NCBI GenBank assembly: GCA_010093605.1
Contig: MU004189.1
Location: forward strand, 15,673-79,672
From: Lophium mytilinum
Lineage: Eukaryota > Ascomycota > Dothideomycetes > Mytilinidiales > Mytilinidiaceae
DNA: 64,000 nucleotides
Reading direction: 5' to 3'
Below are positions 1 to 12,614 of this stretch, in pieces (positions within the stretch are counted from its first letter, which is position 1; every line of letters begins with the position of its first letter). The notes beneath the pieces were generated by a model, which worked only from the letters and a program-made list of their open reading frames with translations, had not been told where the DNA came from and did no database searches. A program made the position numbers and the translations under genes.

Positions 1-3000
1 TATCTATAGAGTATTCTAGAGGGTAAGGATAGTATATACGCCTATATATATATATAGTATAGCTATAGGTTTAAGAAACGCTTTATAGAGATAGCGTATA
101 GCGGGTAGAATTTAGCCTAGAGCTCTATTATTATTATTTATAGCTTACTAAGGTATTCCTACGCTAGAAGGTAGTAATAGAGAGGGCAATACCTCTCTAG
201 CATCTAGAGGCGGTAGTAATATAGGTATATAAGGAGATAATATAGAAGATGCAGGTAATAGTAACTCTAATACTGCCTCTTCTACTTCTTTATCTACTTA
301 GGCTACTTCTTTATTTACTTTACTTTCTTTAGCCGCTTCTTCTTCTTTTTTAACTACTGCTCCCTTAATAGTCTATATAATAGCATGCTTACTACTATTA
401 CTCTAATTTTACTCTATAGCTTCTATTAATTCTATATTACTTTAAATTTTAGGTATATATTAGGCCGCTCTTAACTTACTAGAGTATATACTACTACTAG
501 TAGACTACTAGGTATAAGAAAGTTATATTAGTTAAATAGGTTAAGAGGTTAGAGGAGTAAGAGAATAAGTACTACTATAAGTAGCCCGCCCTAGAGTAGA
601 ATATTAGGTGGGTTTAGTAGATAGAGAAGAAGTAGTAGAATAGATACTACTATAGATAGACTACTATAGAGAAGTATATTATATAGGTTATATAGGTTAG
701 ATAGATAGAGAAGGAATAGTAGAATAGGTACTACTATAAGTAGACCGCTACGGAGAAGTATATTACATAGATTAAGTAGAGGTAGAAGGTAATAATTCTT
801 CTATTAAAATAGGTTCTACTTAAGTTTATTAGAACCTAACTATAAATACTAGAAGATTATAAAAGATATACTAATTATAAGTTATATAATAGTTTTCTCT
901 AAAGGCTTCTAAGGTGCAATTAGTTATTAAAAGGGCGTAGGCGCAGGGCGGGTAGAATAAGGGGCCCTAATATTTATACTAGAAAGACCTCTAGAGTTTT
1001 TAAAGATAATTAGAAATAGATCTAGAATAGAAGTAGAAGTAGGCTTACTAGCCTCTTCTACTACAGCTATTTAGTCTATAGCCCTCTTCTTTTTATCTCT
1101 CTTGCGTTGGTTTAAATCCACTATTAAACGTAATTTAGCTGCTTTTTACTCTTCTTTATTCTAGTACTTTTAGGGGCGTTCTATGCTAACTACTAGGTAT
1201 AGTAGTAAGGGGGATAATAGTTTAGAATATAGAGCTAAGAAGTAGAAAGCGGTTAAGGAGTATAATTAGTTAAAAATAAGAATTTATTAATATTCTTATT
1301 ATAGGGCTTACTCCGCCTAACCCGTTTTAACACCCCTTATAGATACTGCCACTCGGTTAAGGTTACTAGGAAAGGGCCCTAGTAGAAAGGCTTCCTGCGG
1401 TAGCCCTATTAATTACTTTATCTATAAATATTATATAAACTATATTCTACCCTTTACTTTATATATTTTATTTAATGCAGCTAAAATTTCTATTATATAA
1501 GAATACTATCTAGCAGTAACCTATACTAAGGCAAGGCTATTATAATATAAAACTCTTTCTATTATATCTATTACCCTCTATAGGCACCTACTACTAGGAC
1601 TTCGCCTTTTCTATAATGCTTTAAATTTAATTGCGTATACTATATATAGTATTATAGCTTTATTATAGTATCTTAATATCTAGAAGTTATTATATATAGT
1701 AGTAGAAGGCTGCTTAATTATAGAGCTATACTCTATGCTACTAGCCGCTCTCTTTTCTTACCCTCTGCACCTACCTAGAGCTATAACTATAGCCTATAAA
1801 ATATTTCTAAATTGCTAGAATACTATTATATTGCATAATAAGTAATTTTCCTTATAAATATCTTTAACCTTATATTATAGTAGTTCTATATAGCGCTAGT
1901 TAAGGTCTTTATTAAGTATAAGGCTAGCATTATACTAAACTCTTTAAGTAACTTCTATTATTTAGAATCTTACCTCTATATATAACTGCTACTACTACTA
2001 CAGCCTATATATTAATTCTAAGTTAATAGATCGCTATTGCATTATATATTATATATAATTCTTTATATATTTCTTCTATACTATATTATAGTAGTTGCAT
2101 GTAGTAGTAGTTGCACTAATTTTTAAGCGCGAGGCTATTCTTACGCTAAACCCTTTAAGTAATTTCTATTCTATACCTGCGCACCCTGCGGCCTCTCTAT
2201 ACCTACCTTAAGCTACCACTACAGCTTATAAATTAAATTAAAGTTAATAGAACGCTATTATATTACGTTCTAAGTATTATTCTTTGCATGCATACTCTAT
2301 TTTATATTATAGTAGTTAAATGCGGCGGTGCAAGGTTATACTACACGTAATTCTTAAAGGTTAATTTTCTCTATATTAAACTTGCTTCTCCCTACCTAAT
2401 TTTAACCCTTTAGCCCCTATAATGTCCTATTATTAAAGAACCTAATAATACTAAAGACTTCCCTTAGCTTAACTATAATAGAAAATCTCTTCCTTCTAAA
2501 CTAGTTTTACTAGATAAACTACCTAAATATAATATCTAGTTTATATTTATATACGTCTATTCTACTATAGTAAAATAAGATAAGGGTGTAGTAATAACTA
2601 TTACTTTATAAGACTTTAAGTAACTAGACTAGCCTAATAAAATAGATAAGTAACACGCCTACAGGCGCTAGGTAGTAAATCTTGCAGGCGTTACTATAGA
2701 AGATTACTATTAATTTAAGAAAAAAATAACTAAATTACCTTATACTAAAGATTAGCTATAGTAGAAAGTTCTACCCTTTTTCTACTAGATTTTAGATACC
2801 TTTAATCTATAAGCTATAAATAAACTACTACTATATAGGCCTAGCGTAGACTATACTATTAACTTTAAAGACCTAAATATAAAACCTTCTATCTCTTACT
2901 AATACAGCCTCTCTTATAATAAGCTGCGGGCCGTTAAAGCCTATATTAATAAGATGCTTAGAAAGAGTTTTATTTACTCTAGCACATTACTATTTATAGC

Positions 3001-6000
3001 GCCTATTATTATTATCTATAAGCTAGGCGGAGGACTCTATATTTATATTAATTACTAATTACTAAATAAAATTATAATTAAAGATAGGAACGCCCCTTCT
3101 CTCTTATATAATATAATTATGTAGCTTTATAAAGCTAAGATATACTCTATCTTTAATATTATTGCCGCATTTAATAACATCCATATTAAGAATAGTAACT
3201 AGCCTAAGATAGCCTTTTATACTTAATATAGCGTCTTTAAGTTTAATATTATACCCTTTAGCTTATATAACGCCCCCGGTATATTCTAGTTATTTATTAA
3301 CTCTATTCTATAAATATATTTTAATATCTACTATATAGCCTATATAGATAATATTCTTATATATAGTAATAATAAGAAAGACTATAAAAGAAACTATATA
3401 AACATTCTTACTATACTATATAACGCTAGCCTCTATCTTAATATAGATAAGTATTACTTCTTAGTTAAGAGGGTTAAATACCTAGGCCTAATTATTATAC
3501 CTGATAGAATAGAAATAGACCCCGCTAAAGTTAGTACTATTTAGAACTAGAAGCTACCCCGTAATATTAAGGATATATAATTATTTCTTAGTTTTTATAA
3601 CTTTTACTAATAGTTTATTATAGAATACTTATAAATTACTATACTACTTACTAAGCTTATAAAGAAAATAATAGAATAAGGTAACTTTCCGCTACTTACT
3701 AATAGCTTAGCAGCGTAAGCCTTTAAAAAGCTTAAAGCCTTCTTTCTTTTAGCGCTAGTTCTTACCTATTTTAATCTAGATTTAGATTATATTCTTAAAA
3801 CTAATACCTCTAACTATATAGTAGCCGCGATTCTTTTATAATAGGAACTAGATAGAATTCTATGTTCTATTACCTTTCTATTAAAAAAGATAACTCTAGC
3901 TAAGTATAATTATAAGATCTATAATAAGGAATTACTTGCTATTATATAGGCCTTTAAAGAATAGCGCCCTAAACTTATAGATATTATTAACCCTACGCTT
4001 ATTTAAATAGATTATAAGAACCTAGAATACTTTATATTATTAAAGTAGCTTAATTACTGCTAAGCCTATTAGGCTAAATACCTCTTACAGTTTAATTTTA
4101 TTCTAAACTGGCAACTAGGTAAATAGTTAACTAAGCCTAATAGCCTTACTTATAGGCCTAGTAATATTCTAGATAATCTAAATAACTCTAGAACTATACA
4201 TTAAATATAGACAGTTTTAAAAAAGAGAAACCTACTAGAAGGAATATACTAAGCCCTCTAGCTCGCCAGTATACTTCTTAATAAATAGAAAGTATTTATT
4301 ATCCAGCTTACTAAGCTAATATATAAAGTTATAGAATAATACCCTATAGATATTCTATATATTATTCTAGTAGCTAATAGAATAAGAGTAAAAAAGCGCT
4401 TAACTAAGGTTATAGCTAATTATAGTAAGTTAGATAAAGATCTATAGAATGCTGCCCCTAAAGTTACTATACTAATTACCCCTAAACCTATAGATCCTAC
4501 CGCTAAAGAAGAAGCGCTAAAGGTATCTAAGCCTAGTAATAAGTTAGATAAGAACTTACTAGGAAATTATACTAATAATACTACTATTTAGTAGATTAAT
4601 TATATATACGCAGAGAATAATATTCTCTAATATATTATATACGCTAAAGAGATAGGTAAATAATAAATTCCTCTTAAACTTATTTAGAAATAAGAAATTA
4701 AAATTAAGCTTAGCAACTATAAAATCTATAAAAATAGGCTATTTATTAACAGCCGCCTATATATTCTATATAACGCAAAGCTCTATATATAATTAATTAA
4801 GGAAGCCTATAACTCTCTCCCTAGAGGCTATACTAAAAGAAACTCTCTCTACTATTATCTCTCCTTCTAGTACTACTAGCTAGGTATTATAAACTCTATT
4901 ACTATATATATTAACGCCTACCTAATATATAAACGCACTAAGGTCTATAAAAATAGTAAATATAGCTTACTTAAGCTATTACCTATTCTAAATTAATACT
5001 AGACGGATATCTCTATTAACTTTATTACTAAGCTGCCCCCTTATACTATTAAGGGCCGTATATACTAATACGTTATAGTAGTTATTAACTAACTTTCTAA
5101 AAAGTATAAGTTTATTCTACTAGACTCTATAGAGCTAGAGGACGTTACGTAGGCCTTTATTAACTAGATCTAGCGCAAGAAAGGCTATCTAGACTATATT
5201 ATATCTAACTATAGCGCGTAGTTTATATTCTTCTTTTAGAAGCATCTATATAAGTATATAGAAATATACCTAAAGCTATCTACTATAGCCTATCTAGAGA
5301 CTAATAGATAAACTAAAATTATTAACGCAGGCCTAAAGTAGTACCTGCGCGTATATATCTATTACTTATAAGATAACTAGGTAAACCTTATTACCTTTAC
5401 TAAATTTAAAGTAAACGCTAATATTAACTAGTCTACTAGAGTATTATCTTTTAAAGCTACTAAAGGCTATACGCCCTATAGTAGGCTAGAACTATTATTA
5501 CAGGGTATTATTATTCTAGGACCTAAGCGATAAGGCGTTAATGTAGCTAAAAAGCTAGTTACCTATATTTATAACCTGCGCGAGTTTCTTAAAGGTAAAC
5601 TACGCTAGAATTAGTTAAAGATAAAGAAGCTAGCTAACTAAAACCGTCTACCTACCCTAGAATTTAAGGTTAATAATATAGTTATACTTAATACTAAGAA
5701 TATTTATACTATATAGCTAAGTAAGTCTCTTAACTATAAAAATCTTAGTCCTTTTTATATAACACGGGTTATTAATAATATAGCCTATAAGCTAGAACTT
5801 TCTAAATCTATAAAGGGAATCTTTCTAGTATTCTACCCCTAGCTACTTTATTAAATTAATAAGACGCCCCTTCTAGAATAATATCTAGAACCTCTACCTA
5901 TACTTAAGATAAAAGAAGATAGCTTTATAGAATAGTTCTATATTAATAAAGTTCTTAACTTCTAGTTTAACGGCCGCTAACTAGATCTATATATAGGTAA

Positions 6001-7892
6001 GAAGCCTTACTTAGTCTATAAGATAGCCTAGACTAGGTATAATAACACCCGGCCTAAATAAAAGCCCTATTAGAATACTAATAGTTATAATAAACTTCTT
6101 ATAGAATACTATATAAAGCATAGTCTTAAAGTAGAACCTTATTTAATATTTAAAACGCCTAAATAGAAGGTTGCGAAGATAATAGATAAGAGCGTAAGCG
6201 CTGCCGCGGCGATAGTAGGCCTATAGAATATTCTTAGCACTAGCCTAAGTAAGTATAAATAGCAACCTTATTAGGTAGCTAAGTTATTTTATAAGAAGGC
6301 TATTCTATATAGGTAATCTAAAGTAGAACTCTAATAGGTAGAAGCTAATAATAGGCCTTAAGTTAATTTATATAGTCCGCTTGCAGTACTTAAGAATAAC
6401 TATAATAATAAATATAAAAATAGAAAAAATAGAAATAATAGAAATAATAGATATAGTAATACTATAGATAGTAAGTATATAAATAGTAAGGCTATATAAG
6501 TAGCTTAATAGAAATAGAATAGAAAGAATAGAGAAGCTATAACTATAATATATTATAAGCCTTATAGAACTTTAGCTTTTAAAGAGGAAGGTAGTATTAT
6601 AGTATAAACCTAGAATTATAATAATTATATACTAAGGTTATATATAGCCTCTTATATAACCTAAGTAAGACGCTAGCCTAAGGCGCTAGGCTGCGGCCTG
6701 TGCGCTGGTGTTAAACTATAACCTCTTAAGAGCTTCTAGCTCTCTCTCTCCTTCTTAGCTTAGATTTTTATAATAGTTAATATACCTTATTACTTATATT
6801 ATATCGGCCCCCTATATATAGGTATAATCTATTAATATAATATTATAGTTAGACTTTAAAATCTTAATAGAATTTAGATATATAAAGAAGAGGTATTTAA
6901 TCTAGTTCTACTTATTTTTTATAAAGTTATAGAAGTACTTTCTATTATAGCTATTAGATGCTAGAAATATAAAGGTTTTTAATATATTAAGAAGCGCCTA
7001 GATAGGTATAAGGCTATTAAGAAGCTTCTTTTAGTACTATGCGCGCTTATTTCTAATATCTATAAGAGTAATATTTACGCCCTTTTTAATTAGCTTTACG
7101 TGCATTTCTATAGGCCGCGTTCCGCTTAATATATTAGCCTAAATAAGGTAATTTATTAATACTAAGCGCTTTCTATTATATATAACTACTAATAATTTAA
7201 GTATAGTAGAATAGTTATTATAAGAGGCCTTTATTATTTTTTATAGCTATATATATTTACTATTAAAGCTAGAAGGCTACTAAGTAAGAATACTATTTAT
7301 TTTATAGTCTACTCTATTAGTAGAGGTACTATATATATATATAGTAGGCTTTATAGTACTACTAAAGTAGTATTAGAACTATACTTTCTTTACTTTATAG
7401 CCCTTTTTATTCTTCTTTAAGTAGTATTTTATAAGTCTATAGCTATATACTAATATATATATTTAAAGCGCCTTTTTAGCTTTCTTTAAAGAGTTATAGG
7501 TCTATAGAGGTAGTAGCTAAAGGTCTATAGTAAGTATATTATAAAGATATAGAATAAGAATATAATTATTTATAGCTATACTATACTTAAAAAGAGTATT
7601 TAAAATTAGTAAATAGCCTAAGTAAGCTAGTTAGAGGCCTTAAAGTAACCCTCCGGGCTAATTAAAAGACTAGATAAGATAGGGGGGTAGAGAAGATATA
7701 CTTATATTAAAAAAGAGGTATATTATAAACTAAAAGAAAGTATATTAAAATCTTTTTCTTTAAACTATAGTAAAAAATTTACTAGAAAAGTAGTTATATA
7801 GATAGTAAAAATCTATTATATAAGTAGTAAAAAAAGAGTATATATTTAGTACTAGTCTTTATATATAGATATTATATAATCTCTAGGCTAAG
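1..7892. repeat. AT-rich, RIP-degraded heterochromatin-like block
   Basis: About 7.9 kb with no usable reading frame on either strand. TpA is extremely common and CpA/TpG are strikingly rare, which is the footprint of repeat-induced point mutation (C to T in CpA context). Reading frames show stop codons wherever Gln or Trp codons are expected. Part of it (about 2.45-6.15 kb) is a recognisable retroelement; the parts at 1-2.4 kb and 6.2-7.9 kb could not be assigned to a family by eye. Composition flips abruptly near 7.89 kb to normal gene-like GC content. Such blocks are typically subtelomeric, centromeric or inter-isochore heterochromatin; which one this is cannot be told from the window. Confidence 0.9.
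2450..6150 (+). mobile_element. degenerate Ty3/Gypsy LTR retrotransposon pol (RT-RNaseH-integrase-chromodomain-like)
   Basis: Conceptual reading of the plus strand, ignoring stop codons, gives a Ty3/Gypsy-order pol. Reverse transcriptase lies at about 2.9-3.6 kb, RNase H at about 3.75-4.1 kb, integrase at about 4.8-5.55 kb, and a chromodomain-like tail at about 5.96-6.13 kb. The RT active site reads Y-I-D-N at 3341-3352; the second Asp has become Asn, as expected from a TpG to TpA change. Stops are almost all TAG/TAA at Gln or Trp positions. LTRs were not located, so the ends are approximate. The element is dead. The RT-before-integrase order separates it from Ty1/Copia elements. Confidence 0.8.
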
Positions 7893-7946
7893 GGTTCTTC
7901 CGGCGCCTGGGGTTCTGCCGGCGCCCGGGGTTCTACCGGCGCGCAC
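7893..7946. repeat. three tandem 18-bp GC-rich units at the isochore edge
   Basis: Three head-to-tail copies (7893-7910, 7911-7928, 7929-7946) of a unit of the form GGTTCTNCCGGCGCCYGG; the third is diverged at its end. A decayed fourth copy may lie at about 8051-8069. They sit exactly where the AT-rich RIP block ends. Function unknown. Confidence 0.8.
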
Positions 7947-7966
7947 TTAACTACGTAGCAGGCCCG

Positions 7967-8172
7967 TGGCCGGAGCCTCTCTCCTCTCCACGCAACCTCG
8001 TTAATAGAAATACAACCCTTTTCTTGGCCACGAACCTAACACCGGGCCGAGGGTTATTCCAGTGCCCTCCACGCCTACCTAAGTATTTGAATAGCTGGCT
8101 GCCGGAGCTTCTCTCCTCTTCACGCAACCTTGTTAATAGTAATACAACTCTTTACTCGGCCACCAACCTGGC
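7967..8172. repeat. diverged tandem duplication, 132-bp period
   Basis: A segment of about 74 bp at 7967-8040 recurs at 8099-8172. Both copies share the CCGGAGC..TCTCTCCTC..CACGCAACC core and GTTAATAG, with scattered substitutions. Several differences are C/T changes, consistent with mild RIP or ordinary drift. The second copy runs into the 5' extension of the downstream reading frame. Confidence 0.75.
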
Positions 8173-8401
8173 AGCTTGCCTCTTCCTCCTTTGCTTATTA
8201 TCTTCCACTTTGCTAACAACTACGTTTCATTCCACTACTCGTATGGGTCCTTTCAATCTGTTTCCACGTTTTGCCCGCTGTTCATCTTCAATCACTAAAA
8301 ACACCTTTACCCCGTTTTCTCAATTGCATCTGTCTAAAAGCGCGACTACTCGCCCACTCGTCCACCGCCAGGTTTACCCGCCGTGGTCCCAGTCTCGCAC
8401 A

Positions 8402-9058
8402 ATGATGCGGTCGCCACAGAGTGCCATACGTGACGACCTCGCCCAGCTGCCCGAGATCAAGAAGTGGGGATGGGTCATCTACCGCTGCACCTACGGCGAC
8501 AACGCCACGTGGGCCAAGTTCCGCGATCGCGTCGAAGCCCACTCGCGCAAGCGTATTGCGCAGTCAGATGCGCCTAACATTGCGGAGCGCCTGGAGTGGA
8601 CGTGGGTTGAAGATTCGTCCGCGCTGGACGGAGCCTCGACTGCGGCACTGCGGGAGCGGTTCCGCGCATGGGTTGCAGACGAAGTCGCGCGACAGCCTGG
8701 AAACTACCAGCCGACCGTCATCCCACGTTTCAGGTACTTCATCAAGATTGACCAGGAGGTGCTGGGTAGCTTGGCGGAGTCTAATTTTCGCGAAACGCAC
8801 TGGTCCGACGACGCTTTTGTCAAGTTTGTGGATGGCAATTGGGAGCCGTTGGCCGAGAGCCAGCAAGATGGAGAGCAAGAGGATGACGGGTGGGAGAAAG
8901 AGGTTTTGGAGCCGATTGAGGGCTGCACGGAAGAAGATGTCGGATGGATGCGCATCGCGCCTCACATGATCAATGCGGACTTCTACGACGTGTTGAGCGG
9001 TGATGAAAACCAGTGGATCACGTTCTACGAACGCCCGCCCAGTATCGTTATACTCTAG
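8402..9058 (+). CDS. uncharacterised fungal protein (WGWVIYRCTY family)
   Basis: A 218-residue intronless frame. The core starts with a Trp-Gly-Trp-Val-Ile-Tyr-Arg motif about 25 residues in and contains conserved-looking WAKFRDRV, FRYFIKID and an acidic segment before a C-terminal half ending in YERPPSIVIL. Proteins with this W-G-[FW]-[VI]-I-Y-R opening are known to me as short hypothetical proteins, often multicopy, in Pezizomycotina; no function is established. The frame stays open upstream to 8024, but that extension crosses the 132-bp tandem repeat and is low-complexity, so I prefer the start at 8402; 8240 is an alternative. Position beside the RIP block suits a variable, lineage-type gene. 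Confidence 0.6.
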   Translation: MMRSPQSAIRDDLAQLPEIKKWGWVIYRCTYGDNATWAKFRDRVEAHSRKRIAQSDAPNIAERLEWTWVEDSSALDGASTAALRERFRAWVADEVARQPGNYQPTVIPRFRYFIKIDQEVLGSLAESNFRETHWSDDAFVKFVDGNWEPLAESQQDGEQEDDGWEKEVLEPIEGCTEEDVGWMRIAPHMINADFYDVLSGDENQWITFYERPPSIVIL

Positions 9059-9315
9059 CTTCTTATAGCACATCTTATAATATAATTCTACTTCTTATTC
9101 TATATACCTCTGTACCTTATTACCTGTAATAGAGAGAGGAGGGCGCGGAGCGCTAGCTAAGAAGTAGGTAAGGCTGACGCTAAGCCTAGTTATGTAATAG
9201 TGATTATTACGTGCTAGAGGGCACGTAACGCCGTTGCGTGTATTAGAAACGTATCGCGATAGAAGTCGCGTTACGGCTATAATAATCTCTATTTATAGAC
9301 CTTATACAATACTCC
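9059..9315. other. short intergenic with a perfect 8-bp hairpin
   Basis: TpA-rich spacer, again poor in CpA. It holds one perfect inverted repeat, TTACGTGC (9207-9214) / GCACGTAA (9221-9228), with a 6-base loop. It lies beyond the 3' ends of both flanking convergent genes. No gene is visible. Confidence 0.6.
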
Positions 9316-12015
9316 TCAAAGACCTTGCCACGTAGATCCTTCAACTATCTTAAAAACAGCTTCGTCCACGATTTCTGTAGACGAGAAACCAACCAGGACC
9401 TTGTACTTACCCGGGAAGAATTTCCAGCGAGCATTTGTACCGTCGTAGAAGCTGACGGCATATTTATCGAGCTCCACCACAACATCCCCGGACGTGCCGG
9501 ACGCGAGCAGAGGCTTCCGAAAGGCCTTGAGCTCCTTCTTTGGGCGATCAATCCCATACACCGGTGGCTCCACGTAAAATTGAATGACCACCTTACCAGC
9601 TTTCTCTCCAGTGTTCGAAACTGAAGTCGCTACCTGAATTTTCCCGTCTGGGCCTGAGAATTGCCCAACAATATGCGTCCCGGACAGCTTGAAAGTTGAG
9701 TACGAGAGCCCGAATCCAAACGGGAACAGTGGTGGAATACCGGTACGGTCGTAGTGACGATATCCTACAAAGGTCCCCTCCTCGTATCGAATCACATCGT
9801 TGTCGTCACCAGGCCAATTGCCATATGTTGCATGATCTTTGAGGTCCTTTGGCCAGGTCATAGGCAGCCGGCCACATGGATTCACTCTGCCTGTCAGTAC
9901 TTTGGCGACAGCATTCCCGCACTCTTGTCCTGGAAACCAGCACTGCACGATCCCCGCGACCTTGTCAATGAACTGATGCATCGATACCGGCGAGCCTGAG
10001 TAATTGACAACGACAGTGTTCGGATTACTCGCCGCAACAGCATCGATGAGGGAGTATTGATCCCCCGTTAGATCCATTGTCTCACGGTCATAGCCTTCGG
10101 ATTCGATCTCGTTCGTTGTCCCGGTGAATACCAATGCAACATCTGCCTTGGAGGCTGCCACAGCAGCACTTTTGATCTGTGTAGGAACATCGACACTTTC
10201 AAAGAACCGGACGCCCGAGCCTTGAATGACGGCTCCGCCTATGGTACGTGCTAAGGCTTCCGGCTCGGTAGCCCAGGACTCTAGGCGGAACGTATATCTC
10301 TTTCCCGCTTCCATGGAGAAATTGAATGTTCGTTCGAATTTGGATCTAAAGAAGTAGAACGCTTCCCTCTGCAATTGCTGTTCCTGTGGACGATGGAATG
10401 CTTCCTTGTCGTTGATGTACAATGTGGCAGTACCAGTGGTCAAGACGGATACCAAGTGCTTCCCGGAAGTCTTTGGCGTAAGATCGAAAGTCAATCTGGT
10501 GCAGTAGTCTGGGTCGAGGTACATCGGCCATCTCTCTTTAATCATGTACTCTGTTTTTTCCAACATCTGCACGCGCACCGTGTTCTCGCCAACCCTTGAG
10601 CCATTGAACCATTCCAGTTTTACCGGCTTCTGCGTACTGCCATTGCTAGCTGGATTCCCGGTGATTGCCAGCGTTTCTGGCTCTGGAAGAGGAACCGCCG
10701 CAAAGACTGGAACACCCCGTTCATAGTGGAACTGGACTCCAGCATCTTGCAGACCCGTTACAGGTGCTACCAATCTAGCACAGTCTACCTTCGCGCTTCC
10801 GCCGCCCCCAACTGTCGGGACCATCGCATGCTGACCGATTACAACAATATTGGAAGCAGGGCGAAGGGGGAGGACATTGTAAGCATTCTTGAGCAAAACT
10901 GCTGATTCTGCAGCGGACTGCGCAATGAACTCATCGCGGCCTGAATCCTCAAGATAGACTTCGTCTTTGTCCTCTGAATCCTCGAATCTGCCGCTTTTTC
11001 TGACCAGTTCGAGGACTCTTGTAGCACTGGCGTCAATTGTCGTCTCGGAAACTTGACCCTCTTGGACGGCACAAACCAGCTTGTCTCCACGTAACTTCGT
11101 TGGGCCGGGCATTTCAAGGTCCAGCCCAGCGTCGATCGCTTTGTGTGTTGAGTAAGTTCCTACCCAGTCCGACATAAGAAGGCCGTTGAAGCCCCATTCT
11201 TTCCTTAGGATATCGTCTAGTAGGCGTGGATCATTTGCGCAGTATGTGCCATTTACTCGATTGTAACTGCATGATCAACATCATCGGTAGCTGGAGAACA
11301 GTGGAGATGGACACCCTTACCTAGTCATGAGGCACCACGGATCCGATAGCTTGAGGATGATCTGGAAGGGCAAGAGATAAACCTCTCTCAGTGTCCGTTC
11401 GTCTATCTCAGCCGTCAGGAAGCGTCGTCGTTTCTCAATATCATTTGCAACAAAATGCTTCGGGGTTGCGCCCACTCCGACTGATTGACAACCATTAATG
11501 TACGCCGCTCCCATCACTCCTAGCAGGTGAGGGTCTTCAGAGAATGTCTCATGGTTCCGACCGCCTATAGTTAACAGTCTTAGTCAGTGGAATAGTTCCA
11601 TAACAAAAAGGGGAGAAATAAATTACAGACTCACCTAACGGGGAGCGGATTAAATTGACAGTTGGCGCAAGTAGGATGTTCGCAGACTTCGAAATCGCTT
11701 CTAGCGCGATCTCCTTTCCTGTACGATACGCTGTCTCCAGATCGAAAGAGGCTCCAACGCAGGTGGAGCATGGAAAGCATGCCGACTTTACGCCACTAAC
11801 GTAGCTTTCACCTCGAGCACCGTTAGGCCCATCTGTGGTCTGTTGGGCGTGAGCAAAGACTAGATCGAAATAAGACTGATAGAACAAACTTTGACGTGAG
11901 GGATCAGGATTTTTCCGTTCTTCTTGATTACTGGTGTACGCCACCAGTCGGCCGCAGAGGTTAGGGAAACTTTCTCTTCCAGGGACAGCTGGGAGATAAT
12001 CGGATCGGAAGGCAT
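9316..12015 (-). CDS. GH3 beta-glucosidase with PA14 insert, intracellular
   Basis: Four exons: 12015-11890, 11839-11635, 11564-11321 and 11266-9316, with introns of 50, 70 and 54 bp. They join to 841 residues in frame. The N-terminus carries the usual LSLEEKVSL opening, then TDGPNGARG, GATPKHFVAND and the nucleophile motif MSDW (Asp at about residue 225). A PA14-type insert lies at about 400-530, and the acid/base region ESEGYDR at about 580. A fibronectin III-like domain ends the protein. There is no signal peptide, so it should act in the cytosol on imported beta-glucosides, as in the yeast BglI and Aspergillus bglI/J-type enzymes. The first intron uses donor GTTTGT. A Zn2Cys6 regulator lies just upstream on the same strand. 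Exact substrate is not predictable. Confidence 0.93.
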
Positions 12016-12182
12016 ATCGGTTTTGTTTGCCCGGTAGCCTTACCATCGCAAATGTAACGTAGAACGTCGCCTTTTATATTATTGGATTTACCTTTACTCT
12101 GCCATTCGGGCAGCACGCTATCACGTCGGCCGCCATAACCTAATGCTCCAAATTCGTCAGAAAGCTACAGCCACGTTTACGC

Positions 12183-12274
12183 CCGACATTCCCCGCATCT
12201 GTTCTGGAGCAATCAGGCCAATATTTTCCGCCCGGCTTCTGGAGCCATAAGCCCCCTTGACCGACACTCCCCGC
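12183..12274. promoter_or_regulatory. paired direct repeats upstream of the beta-glucosidase
   Basis: Two interleaved direct-repeat pairs lie 170-260 bp upstream of the GH3 start. One is CCGACAYTCCCCGC at 12183-12196 and 12261-12274. The other is TTCTGGAGC followed by a similar 9-base tail at 12202-12219 and 12237-12254. They look like binding sites or an old local duplication. A link to the adjacent Zn2Cys6 factor is only a guess. Confidence 0.35.
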
Positions 12275-12614
12275 CCCTTGTCCATGCGGTGATCTCCTGC
12301 ATCACCCACGTAAGCTTGGAACGCGAGAATCTGTCGAGAGCCGAGCAGGCCAAAGAACATGTTACCAGGCTATGACATAATACGACTCTACTGCATCATA
12401 ACTTACTGGCCAGGCATATGCACATATCTTGACTTTCGGGAATAGCAGCACTAGAACGAGTAAGTCTTTATGCAGCACAATCACTACACAAACTCACAGT
12501 GAGCTGATATGCGGTATCAGTCCAAAGTGCAGGGTAGAATTTTCTTCCGAAAGACTCTTTGCAATAACTGTAGCACAGCCAGTATCTCCTAAGCTCCTGC
12601 AGATGCCTGAGTCA
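12275..12614. other. intergenic between regulator 3' end and beta-glucosidase promoter
   Basis: No gene is visible. With 12016-12182 it forms the 600-bp upstream region of the GH3 gene; only the direct repeats at 12183-12274 stand out. Confidence 0.5.

Noticed and set aside
6200-7880. Possible second transposon on the minus strand in the AT-rich block
   Set aside because: The translation has a Lys/Tyr/Ile-rich, vaguely transposase-like look, but no motif could be recognised with confidence after RIP.
11549-12046. Alternative N-terminus for the beta-glucosidase starting MVRLPGKQNR
   Set aside because: That frame reads through a 50-bp intron. The spliced frame from 12015 gives the family opening LSLEEKVSL and joins to TDGPNGARG.
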